This document shows, in pieces, positions 1-7,741 of a stretch of DNA of 64,000 nt (position 1 is its first letter; the number at the start of each line of letters is the position of its first letter). A program made the position numbers and the translations under genes. Origin of the DNA: Bifidobacterium criceti (GTDB lineage Bacteria > Actinomycetota > Actinomycetes > Actinomycetales > Bifidobacteriaceae). The notes beneath the pieces are model-generated. The model saw nothing but the letters and a program-made list of their open reading frames with translations. It made no database searches and was not told where the DNA came from. Location: the NCBI RefSeq assembly GCF_002286935.1, contig NZ_MVOH01000001.1, positions 1-64,000 of the forward strand, written 5' to 3'.

Positions 1-879
1 CTTATCAAATTTTACTGCACAGTCAGTTTTCCAATCCCGGATTTTTGCAGGTTCCTTCAACGTCGTTTCCGTTGCGTCACCCCCGGATACATCGTCATCA
101 TCGAATAGGAACAACTGCGCAGATACAGCCACACCTGCACGCGCAGGTGTCATATAGGTCAGCCCATCCATTTGCCACAGGTTCCAACTGATGATTGTCG
201 CGAATCGCTCATACTCGTCTTGCGATAGTCCCTCGTAGCCCGCAAAGGTCAGATAATCCTCAATATCACGCAGAACGTTCACACGGGCAATCAGCAGATT
301 ATCCCCCTGATACTCGTATCCATAGGTCGTCTCAACAGCTTTGGTCGCCCAATCCAACCACTCTTCCCTGTTACGCGCATTATGCGAAATGAGCCGCAGT
401 TTACGGTCCAGAATCCCGATGCGGTTTTCGATATCGGCCACTTCCTCGCCGGTTTCGGCATCATACCTATTCACGAGATACGGCGCCTCGCCACAGGTGA
501 TTTCCAAACGCAGAGAGGATACATAACACTGCCAATCATCCTCCAATCGCTGTATGCCATTGGAAGCCATCCATGCAGAATCAGCGTAATCAATCATCAT
601 TGCGCAGATACGCACCGGCGTGAACACTTCGGCATGCTGACGCGTTAGCAGACATTGTTCTTCCTTGTCTTTCTGCGCACGGCGCCGTATGACGCCCGCA
701 TGACTACCGGATACAAGCTTAGGCTGCATCTCCTCAATTGCACCATACCCATCCCCAAGGCCCTCATAGGCATGAGTGGCCCATACGATGTTCTCCCCTG
801 TTGAACGGTCAGCAAGCAAAATCGGAAGAATCCCCATCAAGGCATATCTATTCAGCTCCTCCGGAATCGATACAGTCAT
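1..879 (-). CDS. restriction-modification DNA methyltransferase, N-terminal part (runs off window)
   Basis: I translated this strand by hand; the frame is open from about 921 down to base 1 and continues outside the window. The N-terminal ~290 residues match the family annotated as 'restriction endonuclease subunit M' (type II/IIG-like adenine methylase). Signatures are a HAEVFTP block near residue 85, a CGEAPYLVNRYD block, a YGYEYQGDNLLIARVN block and SWNLWQMDGL. The catalytic (N/D)PPY motif would lie beyond the edge. An ATG at 879 has a purine-rich GGAAGAGGAGG just before it and fits the family start (IPEELNRYALMGILPILL); an in-frame ATG at 921 has no such site. By eye GC is near 50%, well below the neighbours, which suggests transfer. 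Specificity cannot be told. Confidence 0.72.
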   Translation of the reverse strand, partial: MTVSIPEELNRYALMGILPILLADRSTGENIVWATHAYEGLGDGYGAIEEMQPKLVSGSHAGVIRRRAQKDKEEQCLLTRQHAEVFTPVRICAMMIDYADSAWMASNGIQRLEDDWQCYVSSLRLEITCGEAPYLVNRYDAETGEEVADIENRIGILDRKLRLISHNARNREEWLDWATKAVETTYGYEYQGDNLLIARVNVLRDIEDYLTFAGYEGLSQDEYERFATIISWNLWQMDGLTYMTPARAGVAVSAQLFLFDDDDVSGGDATETTLKEPAKIRDWKTDCAVKFDK

Positions 880-1046
880 GCCCTCCTCTTCCTTACCTTC
901 ATCGGATACCGTTACCACCATGAGTATATAGGATTATGTCATTCCCCCATATTGTTTTGCCCGGCTACGCCCATCAACCAATTCCCACCATCCGACATGC
1001 CGTTCATGTTGACCTTCACATCATGTCAGGCCGTAGCGTACGAATC

Positions 1047-1805
1047 ATGCAAATGAGTGAACAACGGACAATCGGAGAGACGTCGGCGCTGTGCGCGGTG
1101 AGCGTACGGATGCTGCGGCATTGGGAATCGACGGGACTGCTCCATCCGAGCCGAGACGGCAACGGATACAGGTTGTACAGCGAGGACGACATCGCACGCA
1201 TCCGCCGTATCCGTCTGTACCGTGACCTCGGACTCACGACGGAGCAGATTCGCGCGGCACTCGACGGTCCAACCACGACAACGCTCGCATTGATGCGCGA
1301 CCAACGGGCACGCATCAGCGACCATATCGCACAACTGCAGCTGATGTTGGAGGACATTGACGAACTCAGCGCATACGCACACAACACGAACAAGGATGAG
1401 CATATGAACGACCCATATATCAACGAAGCACACGAACGTTGGGGAGACAGCGCACAGTGGATGGAGTACGCGGAATACCGCACCCGTATGGACGACGCGC
1501 AGCAGCAAGCGGACCGCGACGCGATGCAGACGGTCGAACGCGAACTCGCGCAGGCGATGCGCGACGGCGTCGAACCAGGCAGCGACACCGCGAACGAACT
1601 CGCGTTGCGGCACAGGGAATCACTCACGTGGTACCACGTGACGCCATCGATGCATGTGTGCCTTGCGCAGATGTACACTGCGGATCCGCGGTTCCGCGTG
1701 CATTACGAAGCGATCGAACCTGGACTCACGGAATGGTTGCGCGCGGTCATCGAGGCGCAGGGCGCCACGGAGGGTGTGGACGTCGAGCACGCGCGCTGGG
1801 AGTAG
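1047..1805 (+). CDS. MerR-family regulator with TipAS-like effector domain
   Basis: This 252-aa protein starts with a MerR winged helix-turn-helix (about residues 5-55, including the LRHWESTGLL block and GYRLYSEDDI) followed by a linker helix. Its C-terminal domain (about 120-250; HERWGDS, HRESLTWY, CLAQMYTADPRF, PGLTEWLRAVIEA) resembles TipAS, the antibiotic-binding module of TipA-type regulators. Such proteins usually activate their own or neighbouring promoters after binding a drug. The start at 1047 is chosen because a possible -10 hexamer TAGCGT (1034-1039) ends seven bases before it, suggesting a leaderless transcript; an ATG at 1053 is the alternative, and the open frame reaches 936. 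It converges on the peptidase gene with only 3 nt between stops. The effector is unknown. Confidence 0.85.
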   Translation: MQMSEQRTIGETSALCAVSVRMLRHWESTGLLHPSRDGNGYRLYSEDDIARIRRIRLYRDLGLTTEQIRAALDGPTTTTLALMRDQRARISDHIAQLQLMLEDIDELSAYAHNTNKDEHMNDPYINEAHERWGDSAQWMEYAEYRTRMDDAQQQADRDAMQTVERELAQAMRDGVEPGSDTANELALRHRESLTWYHVTPSMHVCLAQMYTADPRFRVHYEAIEPGLTEWLRAVIEAQGATEGVDVEHARWE

Positions 1806-1808
1806 CGT

Positions 1809-2543
1809 TCAGTTGCGCGTCTGCGGCACTTCGAAGATCGTGCACTTGTTGAGTTCGCGGCGCAGCTCCTTCCAATTGGGCAACGCGTCGGTCATCCTGT
1901 TCTGGAAGCCGGCGCCGTGCCCATGCTCCCACAGATGCGTCATCTCATGCACGAGTACATATTCGAGGAACTTCGGGTCCATCAGTCCGAGTTGCAGATT
2001 CAGGCGGATGCGTGCGGTCTTCGGTGTGCACGACCCCCATCGCGACGTCATCGCGCGCACGGTGATCTTCGATGGCGAACGGCCGATGACCGGTGTCCAT
2101 GTATCCAGCAGCCCCGGGATCTGACGCTCGATCGACTGCCGGGCGCGCGCGATATACTGTTCGTTCCACGTGAAACCGGACATTTCCTCGTGGGCGGACG
2201 CCTCTTCGACGCCGGTCGCCGCGATTGAACTCGACGGCACCGCCGGATCGACATCGGTCGACGCAAAGGTGCGCGAGCGCGCGGCCGCCATCTTCTGCAG
2301 CGCATCATCGATCCACCCACGGCGGTCGCGCACGAAATCGACGATTGTGCGCTCGGGCATGCGCGCGGGGGCGGTCACTTCGATCGCGCCATAGGGTGGC
2401 TTGATTCGAAGGTACATATTGCGGTTGTTCTTCCGCAGGACCGTCACTTGCAGCCCATCGACATGCAGCGTTTCACGCGATATCAACGCGCGTTGCGCCG
2501 GCTTCGCGAACGAGCGCGCCCTCGGCATTCCACGAAAAGACAT
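1809..2543 (-). CDS. YgjP/SprT-like M48-type zinc metallopeptidase, probable SOS gene
   Basis: The protein (244 aa) belongs to the YgjP/DUF45 metallopeptidase family. It has the family's RWGSC motif, an IRLNLQLGL strand and the zinc site HEMTHLWEHGHG at about residues 199-210, where HExxH plus a downstream His bind zinc. Relatives share the fold of SprT/Wss1/SPRTN proteases, some of which cut DNA-protein crosslinks. A GATAAT -10 lies six bases before the ATG at 2543, and a palindrome one base from the actinobacterial SOS box sits at 2565-2580, so I infer LexA control. An in-frame ATG at 2564 abuts that palindrome and is less likely. Function in repair is inference; the peptidase fold is well supported. 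Confidence 0.82.
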   Translation of the reverse strand: MSFRGMPRARSFAKPAQRALISRETLHVDGLQVTVLRKNNRNMYLRIKPPYGAIEVTAPARMPERTIVDFVRDRRGWIDDALQKMAAARSRTFASTDVDPAVPSSSIAATGVEEASAHEEMSGFTWNEQYIARARQSIERQIPGLLDTWTPVIGRSPSKITVRAMTSRWGSCTPKTARIRLNLQLGLMDPKFLEYVLVHEMTHLWEHGHGAGFQNRMTDALPNWKELRRELNKCTIFEVPQTRN

Positions 2544-2564
2544 ACGTGCATTATCGATGTTCAT

Positions 2565-2580
2565 TCGGACATATGTTCGA
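2565..2580 (-). promoter_or_regulatory. LexA/SOS box upstream of the YgjP-like peptidase
   Basis: The plus-strand sequence TCGGACATATGTTCGA differs at one base from the actinobacterial SOS palindrome TCGAAC-N4-GTTCGA. It lies where the -35 region and spacer of the peptidase promoter should be, just upstream of the -10 GATAAT. LexA binding here would block transcription until DNA damage. Confidence 0.6.
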
Positions 2581-2616
2581 ATGAATACATGTACGACACG
2601 CCGATTCCATCACGAT

Positions 2617-2645
2617 TTGCACAAGTACACACCCGAGTGTATTCT
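2617..2645 (+). promoter_or_regulatory. tRNA-Ile/tRNA-Ala promoter
   Basis: TTGCAC (2617-2622) and TATTCT (2640-2645) are separated by 17 bases, a standard housekeeping spacing, and end about 30 bases before the tRNA-Ile 5' end. It probably drives both tRNAs. Confidence 0.6.
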
Positions 2646-2675
2646 TTCTATCTGTTGCGCACAGCGCAATGGATC

Positions 2676-2749
2676 GGGCCCGTAGCTCAGGTGGTTAGAG
2701 CGCATCCCTGATAAGGATGAGGTCGGAGGTTCAAGTCCTCCCGGGCCCA
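2676..2749 (+). tRNA. tRNA-Ile (GAT)
   Basis: The 74-nt cloverleaf has a 7-bp acceptor stem (GGGCCCG/CGGGCCC), a D arm, an anticodon stem CATCC/GGATG with loop CTGATAA (anticodon GAT), a T arm with TTCAAGT and discriminator A. The 3' CCA is not encoded, so the CCA-adding enzyme of this window is required. Together with the following tRNA-Ala it resembles the pair often found inside rRNA operons, but no rRNA is present here. Confidence 0.97.
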
Positions 2750-2780
2750 CGTGGGGAGCATTCTCACGTGTTCCCCCGTT

Positions 2781-2853
2781 GGGGCTATGGCGCAGCTGGT
2801 AGCGCATCTGCTTTGCAAGCAGAGGGTCACCGGTTCGAACCCGGTTAGCTCCA
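2781..2853 (+). tRNA. tRNA-Ala (TGC)
   Basis: The 73-nt cloverleaf has acceptor stem GGGGCTA/TAGCTCC, anticodon stem TCTGC/GCAGA with loop TTTGCAA (anticodon TGC) and T loop TTCGAAC. It is 31 nt downstream of tRNA-Ile and is followed by a strong intrinsic terminator, so the two tRNAs are likely one transcript. CCA is not encoded. Confidence 0.97.
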
Positions 2854-2862
2854 CTCGCGTAA

Positions 2863-2899
2863 CCGTTGAAAACATTGGGTTTTCAGCGGTTTTTCTGTT
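2863..2899 (+). terminator. intrinsic terminator of the tRNA transcript
   Basis: CCGTTGAAAAC (2863-2873) pairs with GTTTTCAGCGG (2879-2889) over 11 bp with one G-U, and TTTTTCTGTTTT follows. It is the clearest U-tract terminator in the window. Confidence 0.85.
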
Positions 2900-3123
2900 T
2901 TGGCTCCCCTGTGCTGAGACAGCCCGCTGAGGGGCTGGAATGACGCACGATTGCGCTGGGATTGCGCTGACGCATTCCCCTCGACACGCTTACTGCCCCC
3001 AAGGGCTTGGCCGCCCCGCTCACGCACACGTGCCGACCCATGTGTCGCCAATACGCCCCGATACCGTCTGCCACGCAAGCGTTGCACAAGTGTTGCACGC
3101 TTGTTGCACGTAATGGCACGCCG
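2900..3123. other. intergenic stretch with three 11-bp-phased GTTGCAC repeats
   Basis: I see no convincing gene here. The notable content is GTTGCAC repeated at 3081-3087, 3092-3098 and 3103-3109, exactly 11 bp apart and so on one face of the helix. The repeats lie just past the stop codon of the leftward zinc-ribbon gene. They could be a protein-binding array; no partner is evident. Confidence 0.5.
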
Positions 3124-4386
3124 TCACACGCCGCCGTTCGTGTAGGGTGCGGTGAGTGTCGGCGCTGTCCGTTCGACGATCGGTCCGCACACCGCTTGGT
3201 TCTCCTTCGGATATGTGAACCGGATCGTGCTGACGGCTTTCGGTCCGATGATCATCCGCTCGTAGGTCACGGTGCCGTTCTCCTCCCACGTGGCGATCAT
3301 GACGTCGTCCTTCACGAGACTGTAGCTGACATGGTGCTCCCGTTTCTCCATATCGAGCATCTGCTGCGCCGTCGTGTTTCCAAGGCTTGCGCTTGCGGTG
3401 ATGCGCATCCCGGTCGCGTCGTCGGTGAATGCGCGGCCATCACCGTTCGCCGGACCGGGTGTCACGAGCGCGAAGTCCTCCGGGATCTGCGCCGTGAAGT
3501 CGAACCGTGCATTGACGTACGTCCGCATGCCGTCCTTCGGATACGACAGCCAATCGCCTTCGATGTCCTCTCCCCCGTCCTCATTCGCCGACGATCCCGC
3601 ACGGTCAACGGATTTCGAGTCCGATGCCGAGTCCGTCCGCTCTTGGTTCCGCGCCTGCTCCTGCGCTTGTTCGCGCTCCTGTTGTTCGTCCGCCTTCGCG
3701 TCCGCTTTTCGCTGCGCCTGTTGTGACACACGTACCGATTCGGCCACCGTGGCGATCGCGTCAAGGTCCTGTTTGCTCGCGTCGATATCCGACTGCGCCT
3801 GCTGCGCGACGCGTTCGAGTTCCTCTTCTCCAGCGTCCGTGGGACATGAGAGCGCGCTTTTGTCACCGGAGATCTTCCGGTATCGGTCGAGCGCATCGTG
3901 GAGGTCGTCGAGTGTGTCCTCGTCGGCGACTTCGCTCGCGGACAATGTTTCCAACTGTTCCGCCGACCGCACGTCCGTTTCCGCCGCCGTACGCTGTGCT
4001 TCGAGCCGTTCGACTGCGGATGTGCAGCGTTCGCGCGCGTCCGCGAGCGCCGACGCGTTCTTCTTCGCATGGACGACCGCGATGCCCGCGCCGATGGCCG
4101 CGAGCGCCGCGACGGCTGCGATGATGGTGACGATCATCTTCCGTGGTGTCTTGTGTTGGTGTGTGGGCGATGGCGGTACGGTGGCAGATCGTGAGGGGGC
4201 AGCTGTCGGAACCGGCACAGCGGGCGCCGCGGGTATGCCGCCGCCTGACGCTATACGCGTCCCGTCGACGGTGCCGCCCGCAGGCGCGTGCGTTCCCCTA
4301 TTGTCCATGTCCGCACCGCAGTTCGGGCAGAACTCGGTGCCTGCGGGCACTTCCATCCCGCAGTTCGCGCAATGCGTCGCGTCCAT
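3124..4386 (-). CDS. zinc-ribbon membrane protein with extracytoplasmic coiled coil
   Basis: The 420-aa protein begins with a zinc ribbon (CANCG...CPNCG, about residues 5-25), then a Pro/Ala linker, one membrane segment (about residues 95-120, IIAAVAALAAIGAGIAVV), a long charged coiled coil with two cysteines (RC and SC) roughly 50 residues apart, and a C-terminal globular domain of about 130 residues beginning at DWLSYPKDG. The ATG at 4386 is chosen because GGGAGG precedes it and the zinc ribbon starts there; the frame extends to 4500. The tail domain would face outside. The layout resembles the acidic membrane protein at 59107-60801. Biochemical function is not recognised. Confidence 0.75.
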   Translation of the reverse strand: MDATHCANCGMEVPAGTEFCPNCGADMDNRGTHAPAGGTVDGTRIASGGGIPAAPAVPVPTAAPSRSATVPPSPTHQHKTPRKMIVTIIAAVAALAAIGAGIAVVHAKKNASALADARERCTSAVERLEAQRTAAETDVRSAEQLETLSASEVADEDTLDDLHDALDRYRKISGDKSALSCPTDAGEEELERVAQQAQSDIDASKQDLDAIATVAESVRVSQQAQRKADAKADEQQEREQAQEQARNQERTDSASDSKSVDRAGSSANEDGGEDIEGDWLSYPKDGMRTYVNARFDFTAQIPEDFALVTPGPANGDGRAFTDDATGMRITASASLGNTTAQQMLDMEKREHHVSYSLVKDDVMIATWEENGTVTYERMIIGPKAVSTIRFTYPKENQAVCGPIVERTAPTLTAPYTNGGV

Positions 4387-4511
4387 ATCCGCTCCCTCCC
4401 GTCGTCCTCTCCCATTATGCAGTCCCAGCGTGCCGTTCATGTGCCCAATGGTGCCCATGAGGTGGACGCGCCCCCATGTTCCGCGGGTTATGTGCCACAA
4501 TCGTCATCATC

Positions 4512-6737
4512 ATGAGTACTTCCGATACCCCATCCATCCCATCGCGTAAGCAGAACATCGTTCTCGTCATCGTCGTGACGCTCCTTACTGCGATCAGCTT
4601 CGGTCTTGTCGGCACATTGTTGATTGCCGGTATCGCGAACAGCGGACGCGACGCGCGTATGCAGTACCGTTCGCTCGATTATGACGTGTCCGTTGAGGAT
4701 GACGGCAGCCTGCGCATCGTCGAAACGGTCGACGTCCGCCTTGACAAACAGAAGAACAACAAACCGTGGCGTCAAATCTACCAACGGTACACACTTGATT
4801 CCAATCAGCTGACCGGCATAAGCGGCATCGCCGTCGAGAATCTGGATACGGACGACATCTATCTTCAGGGCGACGTCGTGCAACCGAAGGATGTACGGAA
4901 GGCGCGCAATTGGGACGTCGACCATGCGGGCACGTGGTACATCGCGAACGTCGACAAACCGAAATCGAATGAATCACCGTTGAGCGACTACACATCGATC
5001 GAATCGACGGACAACGTTTCCGGTCCGGCCACGCAGACGGTCGAGGTCGGTTGGAACATCCCCGAGACGAAATCGGCGGACAGTATGCGGTTCCAGGTGA
5101 CGATGACGTTCGACAACGTCGCGACGCAGTATGCGGACGCGACGAAGTTCCAATGGGAACCTGTTTCGAAGGACAACGCGGTGCCGATCGGTACACTCAC
5201 GGCGCGCGTACACTACCCTGCACCGCTCGACGACGCCGATTCGTGGGCGTGGCTGCATTTCCAGGGCGCCGATTCGCAAATCACGCGCACCGACGACGGG
5301 TTCGAGTTCCGCGCATACGATGTGCGTTCGAAAATGTACGTCGATTATCTGAGTATGACGGCGAACGAGGTCACACCGTATGTCATGCGCACGTCGGATG
5401 CGGATACGAAGGATGCGACGATCGCCGACGAAGCGAACGCGCGTACGGATTGGGACAACAAACGCACACGCGACGCGCGGCTGACGCTTATCGGGCTCGC
5501 CGTCGGCGCCGCGTTGTGGCTCATGTGCACCGTCTTCGCGTACATCCGCTGCGTGCGCATTTGCCGCGGCATCCGCTACCGCGGCCCGATCGAATACTGG
5601 CGCACGGCGCCCGCGGTCAGTCCGGGCGCCGCCGCGCGCCTGTACAACATCACCGCCGAATACGGCAACGGTGAAGGCGCCGACGCGAACGCGTTGGCGG
5701 CGACACTGATGGCGCTCATCGACAAGCACATCGTCGCAGTGTTCCCCGGTTCGCTCAAGCTGTACAACGGCGAGCGCGGCGTGCCACCGCTCAATGTGCG
5801 CACGGCGACGCCGTCGGCGGCGATGGCATCGCTGAACATGCTCGATGAGCAGCAGCGGCGCGATGAGATGAAAAAGTGCACGTTCGTGCTGCTGCCGGAC
5901 GCGTTCACGAATATGGATCCGTACACGACACGGTTGTGCGCGTCGGAGCGTGCGCTCCTCGCGATCCTGCTCGAGGTCGGCGAACGCCTGCACAGCAATG
6001 TCTTCGATACGAAACAGATGAACAAGACGCTGCGCGAATGGAAGCATGCGGACAGGAAGTTCAAGGAGTTCACGCAGGCGTGCAGGGGCGAGGTGAACAA
6101 TACGCACGCGGTCGTCGCCGCGAACCGTGGCATGAACCGCTGGATCCTTGGCGCGGTCGTGTCGATCGTATTCGTCGCGATCCTGTTGTGCTTCGGCTTG
6201 CAGGAGTTCATGCTCACGGGCATTGTGGCGTGCGCGGCGCTTGCGGTCACGTTGTTCCCGTTGTTCTGGGCGCCGAAATACACGCTCGACCCGCGCGGTG
6301 AGGAGGTCGTCGGGCAAGTGCAGGGTTTGGCGCGCTATCTGCTTGATTTCAGCCGTTTCCAGGACCGCACGATGCTCGACATGACGTTGTGGGGCCAATA
6401 CATGGTCTATGCGACGGCGTTCGGTATTTCGAAACAGGTCATCGCGCAATTCGCCGCGACGTACGCCGAGCTGCACGATGCCGCATGGTTCGACACGCAT
6501 CTCGATACGACGCCTGTCGTGTATTGGTCGCTGTGTTCGTCCGCGTCCTCGGTGACCGCGTTCACGAACGACGGCGGCGCGCGCAACGGTGGCGCGTCGT
6601 TCTTCGATTTCGGTTCGCAGATGGGTTCGAATTTCTCATCGATGATGTCGTCGGCGTCCGGTGGCGGTTCGTCGTCGAGCAGTGGTTTCGGCGGCAGCAG
6701 CGGCGGTTCCGGTGGTGGTTCGTTCGGCGGCCGCTGA
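4512..6737 (+). CDS. DUF2207-domain membrane protein with Gly/Ser tail
   Basis: This 741-aa protein matches the DUF2207 (YciQ-like) family of predicted membrane proteins. A first membrane helix lies at about residues 15-40, followed by a beta-rich extracytoplasmic domain with the typical start (YDVSVEDDGSLRIVETVDV). A second helix occurs near 330, a cytoplasmic middle region follows, two helices lie near 550-590, and the end is a low-complexity Ser/Gly tail (GGSGGGSFGGR), as usual in this family. The ATG at 4512 is used rather than 4476 because the upstream codons look non-coding. It is divergent from the zinc-ribbon gene, with 125 bp for both promoters. Function of DUF2207 proteins is unknown. 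Confidence 0.85.
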   Translation: MSTSDTPSIPSRKQNIVLVIVVTLLTAISFGLVGTLLIAGIANSGRDARMQYRSLDYDVSVEDDGSLRIVETVDVRLDKQKNNKPWRQIYQRYTLDSNQLTGISGIAVENLDTDDIYLQGDVVQPKDVRKARNWDVDHAGTWYIANVDKPKSNESPLSDYTSIESTDNVSGPATQTVEVGWNIPETKSADSMRFQVTMTFDNVATQYADATKFQWEPVSKDNAVPIGTLTARVHYPAPLDDADSWAWLHFQGADSQITRTDDGFEFRAYDVRSKMYVDYLSMTANEVTPYVMRTSDADTKDATIADEANARTDWDNKRTRDARLTLIGLAVGAALWLMCTVFAYIRCVRICRGIRYRGPIEYWRTAPAVSPGAAARLYNITAEYGNGEGADANALAATLMALIDKHIVAVFPGSLKLYNGERGVPPLNVRTATPSAAMASLNMLDEQQRRDEMKKCTFVLLPDAFTNMDPYTTRLCASERALLAILLEVGERLHSNVFDTKQMNKTLREWKHADRKFKEFTQACRGEVNNTHAVVAANRGMNRWILGAVVSIVFVAILLCFGLQEFMLTGIVACAALAVTLFPLFWAPKYTLDPRGEEVVGQVQGLARYLLDFSRFQDRTMLDMTLWGQYMVYATAFGISKQVIAQFAATYAELHDAAWFDTHLDTTPVVYWSLCSSASSVTAFTNDGGARNGGASFFDFGSQMGSNFSSMMSSASGGGSSSSSGFGGSSGGSGGGSFGGR

Positions 6738-6758
6738 CGGTGTCCGGATACGGCGGGG

Positions 6759-6788
6759 GGGGCGCCCGGGTTGTTCCCGGGGCGCCCC
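6759..6788. terminator. GC-rich hairpin between convergent genes
   Basis: GGGGCGCCCGGG (6759-6770) pairs with CCCGGGGCGCCCC (6776-6788) with one bulged base and a 5-nt loop. No U-tract follows. Its place between two convergent stops suggests a bidirectional terminator. Confidence 0.6.
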
Positions 6789-6821
6789 TCGCATTGGCAT
6801 GTGCTGGTCGCTTGTGCGGCT

Positions 6822-7319
6822 TCACTTGCTTTCAACGGTAAGCGTCGCGGTGGGCGCCGCCGCAGGGGCGGCGTTCTGCTGCTGCGCGGCGAGCGAATTG
6901 CGGATGTCCTGCAGCAGGATGACGGTCTGCTCTTCGGGGCTCAGATCAGGCTGGGAGGCAGCGACGTCCTCGTCACCGCCCTTCTTGATCTTCGCCATCG
7001 CCTTCTCGCTCATGTCACGCAGTTTGTTGATCGGTACGACGATGCAGAAATAGACGGCGATCGCGATGATCAGGAAGTTGAGCAGCGCGTTGAGGAGCGA
7101 TCCGAACGAGATGACGGAGTTCTCGCCCGCCCAGTTCGTGATCGTCCAGTTCCACGTCTTGCTCAGATCGGGCTTGCCGAAGATCGCGGCGATGAGCGGA
7201 TTGATGATGCTGTCGACGAGCGCGTTGACGATGCCGGTGACCGCGGCGCCCATGACGACACCGACCGCCATATCGACCATATTGCCACGCGCGATGAATT
7301 TCTTGAATCCGTCCAACAT
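6822..7319 (-). CDS. mscL: large-conductance mechanosensitive channel MscL
   Basis: The 165-aa protein has the MscL start (FKKFIARGNMVDMAVGVVMGAA), the first pore helix with its Gly/Ala pattern (about residues 15-40), a periplasmic loop and a second helix (about 65-95, ALLNFLIIAIAVYFCIVV), then a charged cytoplasmic bundle. It opens under membrane tension and releases solutes during osmotic downshock. It is longer than the ~136 aa of E. coli because of an Ala/Gln-rich C-terminal extension. AAGGAG lies 7 nt before the ATG at 7319, fixing the start although the open frame continues to 7757. Confidence 0.96.
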   Translation of the reverse strand: MLDGFKKFIARGNMVDMAVGVVMGAAVTGIVNALVDSIINPLIAAIFGKPDLSKTWNWTITNWAGENSVISFGSLLNALLNFLIIAIAVYFCIVVPINKLRDMSEKAMAKIKKGGDEDVAASQPDLSPEEQTVILLQDIRNSLAAQQQNAAPAAAPTATLTVESK

Positions 7320-7741
7320 GTTCCGACTCCTTCTCGATGTCTGACGGGTGGGGGTTGCCGTCCGCAAGCCATCTCCTGCCGCATGGCGCCGCATTGTCTG
7401 GTCAACGGACGTATAAGTGCCATAGTAAACGCATCGAACCAGCCGATATGACCAAACGCGCATTTTTCCCGTGGGCTTCCGCAATGCGCGCATTGTCCCC
7501 GACACGCGTAACAATGCCATCTTCATGGCCCACCGGTTGTGCGCATGCCGGCCAATCCGCACTGTGGTACGGCGGGCGGTCCCGCAGCGTACCGCAGTGC
7601 GGATGATTGCCATGCGGCGGGGTGACGACTTCGGGCGTGTGCTTGTTCCGGCATCGTGCGCCTTCCGCTCCGCGCGTATGCGCGGTCCTACAATGGTCGG
7701 GCCGACACCGCAGCGGACGGACATCCAGGAAGGAGCACATT
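7320..7741. other. divergent intergenic region between mscL and the MFS gene, with a 15-bp hairpin
   Basis: No gene is convincing in these 422 bases. They hold a TACAAT -10 (7689-7694) that fits the MFS gene and a stem in which 7557-7571 (CCGCACTGTGGTACG) pairs with 7588-7602 over 15 bp with one G-U. The hairpin lies between divergent genes, so it is not an ordinary terminator. Confidence 0.5.

Noticed and set aside
195..648. Small plus-strand frames at the left end
   Set aside because: The opposite strand encodes a recognisable methyltransferase through the whole segment.
1626..1645. CACGTGGTACCACGTG palindrome as an operator
   Set aside because: It lies inside the TipAS-domain coding region and fits normal codons; no promoter is next to it.
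2687..3119. Small minus-strand frames over and after the two tRNAs
   Set aside because: They cross tRNA genes and a terminator and show no domain.
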